Source: Streptomyces griseorubiginosus (GTDB lineage Bacteria > Actinomycetota > Actinomycetes > Streptomycetales > Streptomycetaceae). From it: a DNA stretch of 32,966 nt. The stretch is taken from positions 1-32,966 of the forward strand of contig NZ_WVUG01000068.1 of assembly GCF_017614965.1 (NCBI RefSeq), in the 5' to 3' direction. The notes beneath the pieces were generated by a model. It did not search any database, was not told the origin of the DNA, and was given only the letters and a program-made list of their open reading frames with translations. Numbering within the stretch: position 1 is the stretch's first letter; each line of letters starts with the position of its first letter. Shown here one piece after another: positions 23,976-32,966 of the stretch. Made by a program: the position numbers and the translations under genes.

Positions 23976-26224
23976 CCAACATTCCCGAGACGGGTAGGAC
24001 CCCACGGGTCCAGATCAGGCTCGTCGTCATCCAGATCCTCGTCCTCTCCCTGCTCGGCACCCTCGGCGGCCGGCTGTGGTACCTGCAGATCCGGGAGGGC
24101 GCCCAGTACCAGAAGGAGGCGTCGGGCAACCACGTCCAGCAGGTCGTCCAGCCCGCCGTGCGCGGCTCGATCCTGGACGCGCGGGGCGTGCCCCTCGCGG
24201 ACAACGAGACCCGGCTGGTGGTCTCCGCCTCCCGCACCGACCTGCTGAAGATGAAGGACGACGGCAAGGCCGTCCTCACCAAGCTGGCCGGGGTCCTCGG
24301 CATGAAGCCCGCGGACGTCATGCAGAAGGTCCGGCTGTGCGACGCCAAGACGCCCCAGCCGTGCTGGAACGGCTCGCCCTACCAGCCGATCCCGATCACC
24401 GACGAGGCGACGCCCCGTCAGGCCCTGCAGATCCGTGAGCGCTCCGAGGACTTCCCCGGCATCACCGCCGAGCCCGAGGCCGTGCGCCGCTACCCCTCGC
24501 CGGGCAAGGCCAACACCGCCCAGGTCCTCGGCTACCTCTCGCCGGTCACCGACGACGAGATCCAGCAGGCGAAGAACACCGACTCGCCCTATCTGCGCTC
24601 CGACCAGGTCGGCCGCTCGGGCCTGGAGCGCGAGTACGACAAGGCGCTGCGCGGCAAGGCCGGTGTCACCCGCTACGAGGTCGACAACCTCGGCCGGGTC
24701 ATCGGCAAGGCCAAGTCCGACGCCGCCGAGCCCGGTTCGAACCTGGTCACCAGCATCGACTCCCGCGTCCAGCGGGTCGCCGAGTACGAGCTGAACACCG
24801 CGATGAAGAAGGCCCGCGAGCAGTTCGACTCGATCACCGGCGAGAACTACAAGGCCGACTCCGGTGCCGTCGTGGTGATGGAGGCCAAGACCGGCCGTAT
24901 CGTCGCCATGGCGTCCGCGCCGACCTACGACCCGAACGTCTGGGTGGGCGGCATCTCCGCCAAGGACTACAAGCAGCTCACCGGCAAGGACTCCGACTAC
25001 CCGCTGCTCAACAGGGCCATACAGGGTCAGTCGGCGCCCGGTTCGACGTTCAAGGTGGTCTCCACGGCCGCCGCGGTCGAGGCCGGTTACGCATGGGACG
25101 GCGGCTACCCCTGCACCAGCTCGTACTCGGTGGGCGGCCAGGTCTTCAAGAACTTCGAGGGTGAGAACTTCGGCCCGATCTCCCTCGGCCGCGCCCTGGA
25201 GGTCTCCTGCGACACCGTCTTCTACGGTCTCGCCGACCAGCAGTGGAAGAAGGACGGCGGCATCAACCCCAAGAAGGGCCAGCCCAAGGACTACTTCTAC
25301 AAGGCCGCCCACCAGTTCGGCCTCGGCAAGGAGACCGGCGTCGACCTCCCCAACGAGGTCACCGGCCGCGTCCCCGACCGCCAGTGGAAGGAGGCCTACT
25401 GGAAGGCCAACAAGGACGCCTGGTGCAAGTCCGGCAAGAAGGACGGCAGCTACGTCGAGAAGATCGCCTACGAGAACTGCCTCGAGGGCAACAAGATGCG
25501 CGAGGGCGACTCGATCAACTACTCCATCGGCCAGGGCGACACCCTCGTCACGCCGATCCAGGAGGCGATGATCTACGGCGCCCTCGCCAACGGCGGCACC
25601 GAGTACGTGCCCACCATCGGCAAGGCGGTCATCAGCGCCGACGGCAGGACCGTCCAGGAGATCAAGCCCAAGGTCAAGGCGAAGCTGCCGGTCACCCAGG
25701 CCACCCTCAAGGGCATCGACAAGGCCCTCGCCGGCGTCATCACCAGCGGTACCGCCGCCTGGAAGTTCCAGGGCTGGCCCCAGGACAAGATCGAGCTGCA
25801 CGCCAAGACCGGTACGGCGGAGGTCTACGGCAAGCAGACCACCTCCTGGCTCGCCACCTACTCCAAGGACTACACGATCGTCATGACGATCGCCCAGGCC
25901 GGTACGGGTTCCGGCGCCTCCGGTGAGGCCGTCCGCAACATCTACAGCGCCCTCTACGGCGTCCAGCCCGACGGCTCGATCGACAAGGGCAAGGCGCTGC
26001 TGTCCACCCCGCAGAAGGGCCTGCCGAAGGTCAAGGCGGACGGCACGATCGCCTCCCCGAAGGTCGCCAAGGACCCCGTCAAGGACCTCCAGAAGGCCCA
26101 GGAGCAGAGCACGACCGCCCCCGACGGCACCCAGCCCGCCGGGACCACCCCCTCACCGACGGCCACCAACCGCAACACCCGCAGGCGACCTCGTAAGAGG
26201 GGGAGCCGGAGGATGCCGACATGA
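23972..26224 (+). CDS. mrdA: Penicillin-binding protein 2, elongation transpeptidase
   Basis: A 750-aa class B PBP. It has a short cytoplasmic end, one span at about 15-35 (IRLVVIQILVLSLLGTLGG), then the dimerisation domain with VRGSILDARGVPLADN and RRYPSPGKANTAQVLGYL. The transpeptidase domain has the active-site STFK (Ser358, Lys361), SCD (412-414) in place of SxN, and KTG (612-614). It crosslinks peptidoglycan made by RodA and, in Streptomyces, acts in spore-wall synthesis. The Ser/Thr/Pro-rich tail ends in an Arg-rich stretch (RNTRRRPRKRGSRR). AAGGAATGGG precedes the ATG. Its TGA overlaps the rodA ATG (ATGA), so the two are translationally coupled. Confidence 0.95.
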   Translation: MTNIPETGRTPRVQIRLVVIQILVLSLLGTLGGRLWYLQIREGAQYQKEASGNHVQQVVQPAVRGSILDARGVPLADNETRLVVSASRTDLLKMKDDGKAVLTKLAGVLGMKPADVMQKVRLCDAKTPQPCWNGSPYQPIPITDEATPRQALQIRERSEDFPGITAEPEAVRRYPSPGKANTAQVLGYLSPVTDDEIQQAKNTDSPYLRSDQVGRSGLEREYDKALRGKAGVTRYEVDNLGRVIGKAKSDAAEPGSNLVTSIDSRVQRVAEYELNTAMKKAREQFDSITGENYKADSGAVVVMEAKTGRIVAMASAPTYDPNVWVGGISAKDYKQLTGKDSDYPLLNRAIQGQSAPGSTFKVVSTAAAVEAGYAWDGGYPCTSSYSVGGQVFKNFEGENFGPISLGRALEVSCDTVFYGLADQQWKKDGGINPKKGQPKDYFYKAAHQFGLGKETGVDLPNEVTGRVPDRQWKEAYWKANKDAWCKSGKKDGSYVEKIAYENCLEGNKMREGDSINYSIGQGDTLVTPIQEAMIYGALANGGTEYVPTIGKAVISADGRTVQEIKPKVKAKLPVTQATLKGIDKALAGVITSGTAAWKFQGWPQDKIELHAKTGTAEVYGKQTTSWLATYSKDYTIVMTIAQAGTGSGASGEAVRNIYSALYGVQPDGSIDKGKALLSTPQKGLPKVKADGTIASPKVAKDPVKDLQKAQEQSTTAPDGTQPAGTTPSPTATNRNTRRRPRKRGSRRMPT

Positions 26225-27420
26225 CCGGAGCCAACAGCTTCTCCGTCTCCGGGTACGGGCCCCGGCCCGCGGGCTGGACCCGGCTGTTCGCCCGCGACTC
26301 GCTCACCCGCCGGCTGGACTGGCCGATGCTGCTGTCGGCCCTCGCGCTGTCCGGGATCGGCTCGCTGCTGGTCTTCTCCGCGACCCGCAACCGCACGGAG
26401 ATCAACCAGGGCGACCCGTACTACTTCCTGATCCGGCACGTGATGAACACCGGCATCGGGTTCGCCCTGATGGTCGGCACGATCTGGCTCGGCCACCGCA
26501 CCCTGCGCAACGTGGTGCCCATCCTCTACGGCATCTCCCTGTTCGGGGTGCTGCTGGTGCTCACCCCGCTCGGCGCCACCATCAACGGCAGCCGCAACTG
26601 GATCGTCCTCGGCGGCGGCTTCTCCCTGCAGCCCGCCGAGTTCGTGAAGGTCTCGATCATCCTCGGCATGGCCATGCTGCTCTCGGCCCGGGTGGACGCG
26701 GGCGACCGGCCCTACCCCGACCACCGCACGGTCCTGCAGGCGCTCGGCCTGGCCGCCGTACCGATCATGATCGTGCTGCTCATGCCCGACCTCGGCACCG
26801 TCCTGGTCCTGGTGACGATCATCCTCGGCGTGCTGCTCGCCTCCGGTGCCTCCAACCGCTGGATCTTCGGCCTGCTCACCGCCGGAATCGTCGGCTGCAT
26901 CGCCATCTGGCAGCTGCACATCCTGGACGAGTACCAGATCAACCGCTTCGCCGCCTTCGCCAACCCCAGCCTCGACCCGGCCGGCGTCGGCTACAACACC
27001 AACCAGGCCCGCATCGCGATCGGTTCGGGCGGACTGACCGGCGCCGGGCTCTTCCACGGCTCGCAGACCACCGGCCAGTTCGTCCCGGAACAGCAGACGG
27101 ACTTCGTCTTCACGGTCGCGGGGGAGGAGCTGGGCTTCGTCGGCGCGGGACTGATCATCTTCCTGCTCGGCGTGGTCCTGTGGCGGGCCTGCCGCATCGC
27201 CCGCGACTCGACCGAGCTGTACGGAACGATCGTCGCGGCCGGGATCGTCGCCTGGTTCGCCTTCCAGTCCTTCGAGAACATCGGCATGACCCTCGGGATC
27301 ATGCCGGTCACCGGCCTGCCACTGCCCTTCGTGTCGTACGGCGGGTCATCCATGTTCGCGGTGTGGGTGGCCGTGGGACTGCTCCAGTCGATCAAGGTGC
27401 AGAGACCCATGTCGGCATAG
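26221..27420 (+). CDS. rodA: RodA/SEDS peptidoglycan glycosyltransferase
   Basis: A 399-aa SEDS-family polymerase with ten spans, partner of PBP2. NGSRNWIVLGG and FSLQPAEFVKV (about 122-143) are the family signature and include the conserved Trp127. MPDLGT is at 189-193. The loop NPSLDPAGVGYNTNQ carries Asp252, which corresponds to the catalytic Asp in extracellular loop 4 of other RodAs. GIMPVTGLPLPFVSYGGSSM closes the family pattern. It polymerises lipid II in the wall-elongation complex. Its first 33 residues are a Pro/Arg-rich cytoplasmic leader. The ATG overlaps the mrdA stop. In S. coelicolor the orthologue is called sfr. Confidence 0.95.
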   Translation: MTGANSFSVSGYGPRPAGWTRLFARDSLTRRLDWPMLLSALALSGIGSLLVFSATRNRTEINQGDPYYFLIRHVMNTGIGFALMVGTIWLGHRTLRNVVPILYGISLFGVLLVLTPLGATINGSRNWIVLGGGFSLQPAEFVKVSIILGMAMLLSARVDAGDRPYPDHRTVLQALGLAAVPIMIVLLMPDLGTVLVLVTIILGVLLASGASNRWIFGLLTAGIVGCIAIWQLHILDEYQINRFAAFANPSLDPAGVGYNTNQARIAIGSGGLTGAGLFHGSQTTGQFVPEQQTDFVFTVAGEELGFVGAGLIIFLLGVVLWRACRIARDSTELYGTIVAAGIVAWFAFQSFENIGMTLGIMPVTGLPLPFVSYGGSSMFAVWVAVGLLQSIKVQRPMSA

Positions 27421-27494
27421 GACACCCTGTGTTGCCCCTGGGTCTGCCCGGCATTCATGTCCGATGGGCCCTGCCGCCGGGAGCGGAATCCCAC

Positions 27495-27500
27495 TAGATT
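27495..27500 (+). promoter_or_regulatory. Leaderless -10 element of the CYTH-CHAD gene
   Basis: TAGATT lies exactly 6 nt before the ATG at 27507. The only Shine-Dalgarno-like bases (AGG) are too close to the ATG. Confidence 0.55.
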
Positions 27501-27506
27501 CAGGTC

Positions 27507-29015
27507 ATGGCGGACACAAAGCGTGAGATCGAGCGAAAGTACGAATCCGACGACAGCGGCCTGCCGGACCTCACCGGCGTGGCCGGTGTCGTGGCCGTCA
27601 TCGACAAGGGTGTCGCCCACCTCGACGCCACCTACTACGACACCGCCGACGAGCGTCTCGCCAGGTCCTCCATCACCCTGCGCCGCCGCACCGGAGGCTC
27701 CGACGCCGGCTGGCACCTGAAGTTCCCCGTCGCCCCCGGTGTCCGCGACGAGATCTACGCCCCCCTCTCCGACACCGTCCCGCGTGCCATCGCCGCACTG
27801 GTCCGCTCCCGGGTCCGCGACGCCGAACTGCTGCCGGTGGTCCGCCTGCGCTCCGACCGCGACCTGCGGGACCTCGTCGACGCCGACGGCCGTCTGCTCG
27901 CCGAGGTGAGCATGGACGCCGTACAGGCCGAACGGCTCACCGACGCTGGCGGCAGCGCCCAGTGGACCGAAATGGAGGTCGAACTCGCCGACGACGGCGA
28001 CCCCGCCTTCCTCGACAAGGTCGACAAACGACTGCGCAAGGCGGGCGTACGGCCCTCGAAGTCCGCGTCCAAGCTGGCACGGGCGCTCGCGGAGACGGCA
28101 CCCCGCGGCAAGAAGAAGCGCAAGCGGGCCCCGGCGCAGGCCCCCGTGACCGCCGGCGACCACGTCCTCGCCTACCTGCGCGAACAGCGCGACGCGATCG
28201 TCGAGCTGGATCCGGCGGTACGGCAGGACGCGTACGACTCCGTGCACCGCATGCGCGTCGCCACCCGGCGCATGCGTAGCGCCTTCCGCTCCTACGGCAA
28301 GGTCCTCGACCGCGACATCACCGGCCCGCTCGGCGAGGAGCTGAAGTGGCTGGCCGGCGAACTCGGCGTGGACCGCGACCGCGAGGTGCTGACCGAACGC
28401 CTCACCGCCGCTCTCGCCGAGGTGCCCCGCCCCCTGGTCCACGGCCCCGTCCGCACCCGGATGCGCCTGTGGGCCAACGCCCGCCGCGGCGGCTCGCGCC
28501 GCAGGCTGACCGGCGTCCTCGACTCCAGGCGCTACCTCGCCCTGCTCGACGCCCTGGACGCCCTGGTCGACGCCCCGCCCCTGCTGAAGGCGGCCGGCGG
28601 AAAGCCCGAGAAGGTGATCTCCAAGGCCGTACGGAACGACTTCGGAAAGCTCACCGAGCTGGTCGAACAGGCCGTCGCCCTGCCGCCGGGCCAGGACCGC
28701 GACCTCGCCCTGCACGAGGCCCGCAAGAAGGCCAAGAGGACCCGCTACTCGGCGGAGGCGGCGGTCCCCGCGCTCGGCGACCCGGCGACCGCCCTGCTGA
28801 AGTCGATGAAGTCCCTCCAGACCCTGCTCGGCGACCACCAGGACAGCGTCATGACCCGCCAGACCCTGCGCGAGCTGTCCGCCGTGGCGCACGCGGCGGG
28901 GGAGAGCTCCTTCACGTACGGCCTGCTGTACGGGCGCGAGGAGCGGCGTGCGGAGCTGGCGGAGACGGAGCTGCCGGGGATGTGGGCGTCGGTGAGGGAC
29001 GCTGCGGGCCTCTGA
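27507..29015 (+). CDS. CYTH-CHAD fusion protein (polyphosphate-binding/triphosphatase type)
   Basis: A 502-aa soluble protein. The N-terminal CYTH domain starts with EIERKYE (7-13) and has LDATYYDTADERL and SSITLRRRTGG...WHLKFP, whose charged residues line the triphosphate tunnel. The C-terminal CHAD domain (about 210-495) is helical with the conserved His and Lys/Arg: VHRMRVATRRMRSAFRSY, LHEARKKAKRTRYSAE and LGDHQDSV. Between them a Lys/Arg-rich linker (RGKKKRKRAPAQAP) lies near 195-210. CHAD domains bind polyphosphate; CYTH domains hydrolyse inorganic triphosphate or related substrates. Whether this one is catalytic is not shown by sequence alone. It is followed by the radical SAM gene. Confidence 0.9.
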   Translation: MADTKREIERKYESDDSGLPDLTGVAGVVAVIDKGVAHLDATYYDTADERLARSSITLRRRTGGSDAGWHLKFPVAPGVRDEIYAPLSDTVPRAIAALVRSRVRDAELLPVVRLRSDRDLRDLVDADGRLLAEVSMDAVQAERLTDAGGSAQWTEMEVELADDGDPAFLDKVDKRLRKAGVRPSKSASKLARALAETAPRGKKKRKRAPAQAPVTAGDHVLAYLREQRDAIVELDPAVRQDAYDSVHRMRVATRRMRSAFRSYGKVLDRDITGPLGEELKWLAGELGVDRDREVLTERLTAALAEVPRPLVHGPVRTRMRLWANARRGGSRRRLTGVLDSRRYLALLDALDALVDAPPLLKAAGGKPEKVISKAVRNDFGKLTELVEQAVALPPGQDRDLALHEARKKAKRTRYSAEAAVPALGDPATALLKSMKSLQTLLGDHQDSVMTRQTLRELSAVAHAAGESSFTYGLLYGREERRAELAETELPGMWASVRDAAGL

Positions 29016-29042
29016 ACGTACGGAGGGATGCCCGGCCCGCGT

Positions 29043-29048
29043 TAGGCT
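29043..29048 (+). promoter_or_regulatory. Likely -10 element of the radical SAM gene
   Basis: TAGGCT fits TAnnnT. Transcription near 29055 gives a leader of about 85 nt that contains the hairpin and direct repeats. Confidence 0.45.
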
Positions 29049-29059
29049 AGATGGTCACC

Positions 29060-29114
29060 CCTGTCAGATCACTGCTGTCGGTCCTGACAGCAGTCCTGCC
29101 AGCCCTGTCAGATC
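29060..29114 (+). other. Structured leader: perfect hairpin between two direct repeats
   Basis: ACTGCTGTC (29071-29079) and GACAGCAGT (29086-29094) form a perfect 9-bp stem with loop GGTCCT. CCTGTCAGATC occurs at 29060-29070 and again at 29104-29114, flanking the hairpin. The sequence is less G/C-rich than its surroundings. It would lie in the 5' leader. Confidence 0.6.
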
Positions 29115-29139
29115 CGTCCGACCCACGAAGGTTCGCGAG

Positions 29140-31119
<1,980 letters not shown>

Positions 31120-31186
31120 GGTGAGCACGGTCATCTTCTGGCACAGGAAGGCTCGCTGATGAGCGCTGCCCTGCCCGTATTCCGCT

Positions 31187-31528
31187 ATCACGTATCCCGA
31201 GCTGTCGTGGCGTCGTTTCGAGGCGGTGTCCGAGGTTGTGGAGGTCGGGCAGCCGGTGTTGTGCGAGTTTCTGCCGTTCGACACGTGGAACGGGGAGGCT
31301 CGGCTGTCCTTGCGGGCGACACGGCCGGACCCCTTCATGGTGTTCGTCGACGGCGTCGCGGTGGGAGAAAGGCTCCGACGGCATCGAGGGCCTGGTGCGT
31401 CTGTCCGAGCTGAGCGCGGTGTCCGTGGCGGCGCCGGAGGACGTCGTACGGGTCGGCATCAGCTGACGGTTGTCGTCTCGGAGGCCGACCGAGAGCGGCG
31501 CCGGCTGTCGCTCTCTTTCGGTCCATGA
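31187..31528 (+). pseudogene. Decayed S1 RNA-binding-domain protein
   Basis: The remnant reads in pieces. The frame of 31187-31369 gives ITYPELSWRRFEA and then GQPVLCEFLPFDTWNGEA...LSLRATRPDPF...DGVAVGE. The next frame (31374-31463) gives SDGIEGLVRLSELSAVSVA and then APEDVVRVG, ending at a TGA. The first frame resumes at 31460 with QLTVVVSEADRERRRLSLSFGP. In intact Streptomyces S1-type proteins VGE is followed by a segment like LRGRVTKLVPFGVFVRV, which is missing here, as is the whole first S1 repeat. So it is 5'-truncated, has lost about 17-19 codons of the OB-fold core, and has two frame changes. A 31159-31413 frame in another phase with a good AGGAAGG is probably not real. Confidence 0.72.
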
Positions 31529-31578
31529 GCGCCAGGGCGTCCGACCGGCGGCGCGTCAGTGCAGGTCAGAGAGTTGTT

Positions 31579-31612
31579 CGGAGTGGCGGAAGGGGATCGC
31601 CTTTCAACTCCG
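31579..31612 (+). other. Nested inverted repeat upstream of the RIP gene
   Basis: CGGAGT (31579-31584) with ACTCCG (31607-31612) enclose AAGG (31590-31593) with CCTT (31600-31603). It lies 65 nt before the RIP start, where an operator or leader hairpin would be. No -10 element could be assigned with confidence in 31529-31677. Confidence 0.3.
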
Positions 31613-31677
31613 AGGCCGTGACGATCGTCAGGACGCCGGGATCCCCGGCCCTGTCACCCCACGGAACGGAGACCACC

Positions 31678-32661
31678 ATGGCGACACGTCTGCTCCAGCG
31701 CATGGGCACATCGCTGGCCGTACCCGCGATCGTCGTCGGCGCCTTCGCGCTGACCGCCCCCTCGCACGCCCACTCGGCGTCCTCCGACACCAAGGCCTCG
31801 GCGGGCCTGCACATCGACTCGCACAACACCGAGCTGTCCGCCGACGCCTGGTACCTCGCCCACTGGGACGTCGACGCGGGCGCCGAGGGCTACGCCCACA
31901 CCGTCAACTACCTGCGCTCGATCATCGACGCCCACGGCGGGCACCGTACGAACGTCCCGGTCGGCCGGCGCAACTACGCGGTGGACACCACGCCCGACGC
32001 CAGCCAGGACCACGGCTTCATCGACCTGACGGTGTCGACGGCCGGAGCAAACGTCCATCTGATCATCAGGGTGAGCGACCTGTACGTGGTCGGGTTCCAC
32101 TACTACGTTCCCGGCCAGGGCAACAGATACGTCCCGCTCGCCTCCCACGGCCTCCCGCAGGACCTGCCGCAGGCGATCCTGAACCCCGGGCACCACGGCT
32201 ACATCGAGTGGACCAACTTCGTCGGACACGAGAACTACAACGACCTGGCCAGAATGGCCGGTACCCAGCTCGAGGACCTCACCCTGAGCCACCAGAACCT
32301 CCGTCAGGCCGTCTTCGACATGCGGGTCAACCCGCAGGACACCTCCCCGAACGCGATGCGGACCAAGGCGACGGGCGTGCTGCGCATGATCGCCGCGATC
32401 TCCGAGGGCAGCCGCATCCGGCCGCTGAGCGCCGACCTGAGCACGGAGCTCAACCGTGGTGGCCAGACCGCTCTGCGCCGCTACGTGGAACTGATCCGCA
32501 ACTGGGCCGGCATCAGCCGGGTCTTCACCAATCCCGGCGGAGCCTTCAACTGGGTCCACACCGCGAACTGGGGCGACATCCGCGACCGAAGCCAGGCAGC
32601 GGCGGTACTCCTGGTGGCCCTGGCGGCCCGTCCCGTCTCCGGCATCAAGGACGAACTGTGA
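31678..32661 (+). CDS. Secreted ribosome-inactivating protein (ricin A-chain-type rRNA N-glycosidase) ending in KDEL
   Basis: A 327-aa exported toxin candidate. A signal peptide covers about 1-31 (MATRLLQRMG, hydrophobic core, then TAPSHA). The RIP fold follows with all active-site landmarks of ricin A chain. Tyr136 is in DLYVVGF (ricin Tyr80), and Tyr187 in ENYNDLARMAG (Tyr123). Glu243 and Arg246 are in ISEGSR (Glu177/Arg180), and Trp276 in RNWAGIS (Trp211). Spacings are near those of ricin. Such enzymes remove one adenine from the sarcin-ricin loop of 23S/28S rRNA. There is no lectin chain in the same protein. The last four residues are Lys-Asp-Glu-Leu. The ATG at 31678 was chosen for the GGAACGGAG 5 nt upstream and the signal peptide. 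A Streptomyces coelicolor RIP is known, so the family in this genus is not new. Base and codon use look native. Confidence 0.85.
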   Translation: MATRLLQRMGTSLAVPAIVVGAFALTAPSHAHSASSDTKASAGLHIDSHNTELSADAWYLAHWDVDAGAEGYAHTVNYLRSIIDAHGGHRTNVPVGRRNYAVDTTPDASQDHGFIDLTVSTAGANVHLIIRVSDLYVVGFHYYVPGQGNRYVPLASHGLPQDLPQAILNPGHHGYIEWTNFVGHENYNDLARMAGTQLEDLTLSHQNLRQAVFDMRVNPQDTSPNAMRTKATGVLRMIAAISEGSRIRPLSADLSTELNRGGQTALRRYVELIRNWAGISRVFTNPGGAFNWVHTANWGDIRDRSQAAAVLLVALAARPVSGIKDEL

Positions 32662-32704
32662 GCCCCGCCCTCACCTGACACCGAGTCGGGAGACCGGCCG
32701 CCAG

Positions 32705-32710
32705 TAGCCT
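32705..32710 (+). promoter_or_regulatory. Leaderless -10 element of the terminal hydrolase gene
   Basis: TAGCCT lies exactly 6 nt before the ATG at 32717, the same geometry as valS, folC and the CYTH-CHAD gene. Confidence 0.5.
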
Positions 32711-32716
32711 GCGGGG

Positions 32717-32966
32717 ATGCCTGATCCATCGTCCTTCGGTGTCCCCACTCGCTACGCCGGCGCCTCCGACCGGGTCGCGGTCGTCGTTCCAGGGGTTGGT
32801 TACTCGCCCGCAAGGCCGCTGCTGCACTTCGCCCGGGCCGTGCTGCTGAGGCACGGGTGGACGGTCCAGGAGGTGTGGTGGCGGATGCCCGGCGATTTCT
32901 CGGAGTTCGGCGTCGAGGAGCGGGTCGCGTGGGTGGAGGGGCAGGTCGCGGGGGCTGTCCAGGCGG
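32717..32966 (+). CDS. Alpha/beta hydrolase-like protein (3' end outside window)
   Basis: The first 83 codons are visible. After PSSFGVPTRYAG comes DRVAVVVPGVGYSPARPLLHFARAV, a first beta-strand and oxyanion-loop pattern, then LLRHGWTVQEVWW, the next strand. The nucleophile elbow and the rest of the triad lie beyond the edge. I recognise the type as a short Streptomyces hydrolase-like protein; the substrate is unknown. It lies 55 nt after the RIP gene on the same strand but appears to have its own leaderless promoter. Confidence 0.65.
   Translation, partial: MPDPSSFGVPTRYAGASDRVAVVVPGVGYSPARPLLHFARAVLLRHGWTVQEVWWRMPGDFSEFGVEERVAWVEGQVAGAVQA

Noticed and set aside
31159..31413. 84-codon frame with a good AGGAAGG ribosome binding site after the radical SAM gene
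   Set aside because: It reads the S1-domain remnant out of phase and gives an Arg/Gly/Val-rich sequence with no recognisable domain.

Overview
The window is high-GC actinobacterial DNA, almost certainly a Streptomyces chromosome. Coding frames are strongly G/C at third positions, GTG starts are frequent, several promoters look leaderless, and the gene order (tig-clpP1-clpP2-clpX / valS-folC-ndk / mreBCD-mrdA-rodA) is the one I remember from the Streptomyces core. No insertion sequence, integrase, prophage or CRISPR array was seen.

Layout. 1-8 kb: the 3' end of a membrane Ser/Thr kinase-like gene, an amino-acid permease, rpiB-nei, an Eis-type acetyltransferase, a membrane PP2C/SpoIIE-type phosphatase, a small RelA/SpoT-type HD hydrolase and an acyltransferase-3 membrane protein. 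8-9.9 kb: a 489-bp intergenic region with an A/T-richer stretch, a 64-aa membrane protein, a secreted three-repeat ricin-B lectin, and tRNA-Gly(TCC) and tRNA-Pro(TGG). 10-14.5 kb is a protein-quality-control block: trigger factor, ClpP1, ClpP2 and ClpX, with a ClgR-like box upstream of clpP1 and a large foldback in the clpX leader. 14.5-20.8 kb: a proline-rich membrane protein, valS, folC, a DUF4233 protein and ndk. 21-27.4 kb is the cell-wall elongation/sporulation cluster mreB, mreC, mreD, mrdA (PBP2) and rodA. 27.5-31.1 kb: a CYTH-CHAD protein and a TIGR03960-type radical SAM protein with a structured leader.

After 31.12 kb the conserved order breaks. I would expect the TIGR03936 (DUF2344) partner and rne here. 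Instead there is a decayed S1-domain pseudogene (5' truncation, internal deletion, two frame changes), then a secreted ribosome-inactivating protein (ricin A-chain fold) with every catalytic landmark, then the start of an alpha/beta hydrolase.

The most notable object is the RIP at 31678-32661. It has a signal peptide, the Tyr/Tyr/Glu-x2-Arg/Trp active-site set, and a C-terminus that is exactly Lys-Asp-Glu-Leu, the eukaryotic ER-retrieval signal used by cholera toxin A. Together with the secreted ricin-B lectin 22 kb upstream, the window encodes separate homologues of both chains of ricin. Whether they act together is speculation.

A second recurring pattern is the start-site architecture. valS, folC, the CYTH-CHAD gene and the terminal hydrolase each have TAnnnT exactly 6 nt before the start codon, and at least four other genes have a near match at 6-7 nt, as expected for leaderless mRNAs.
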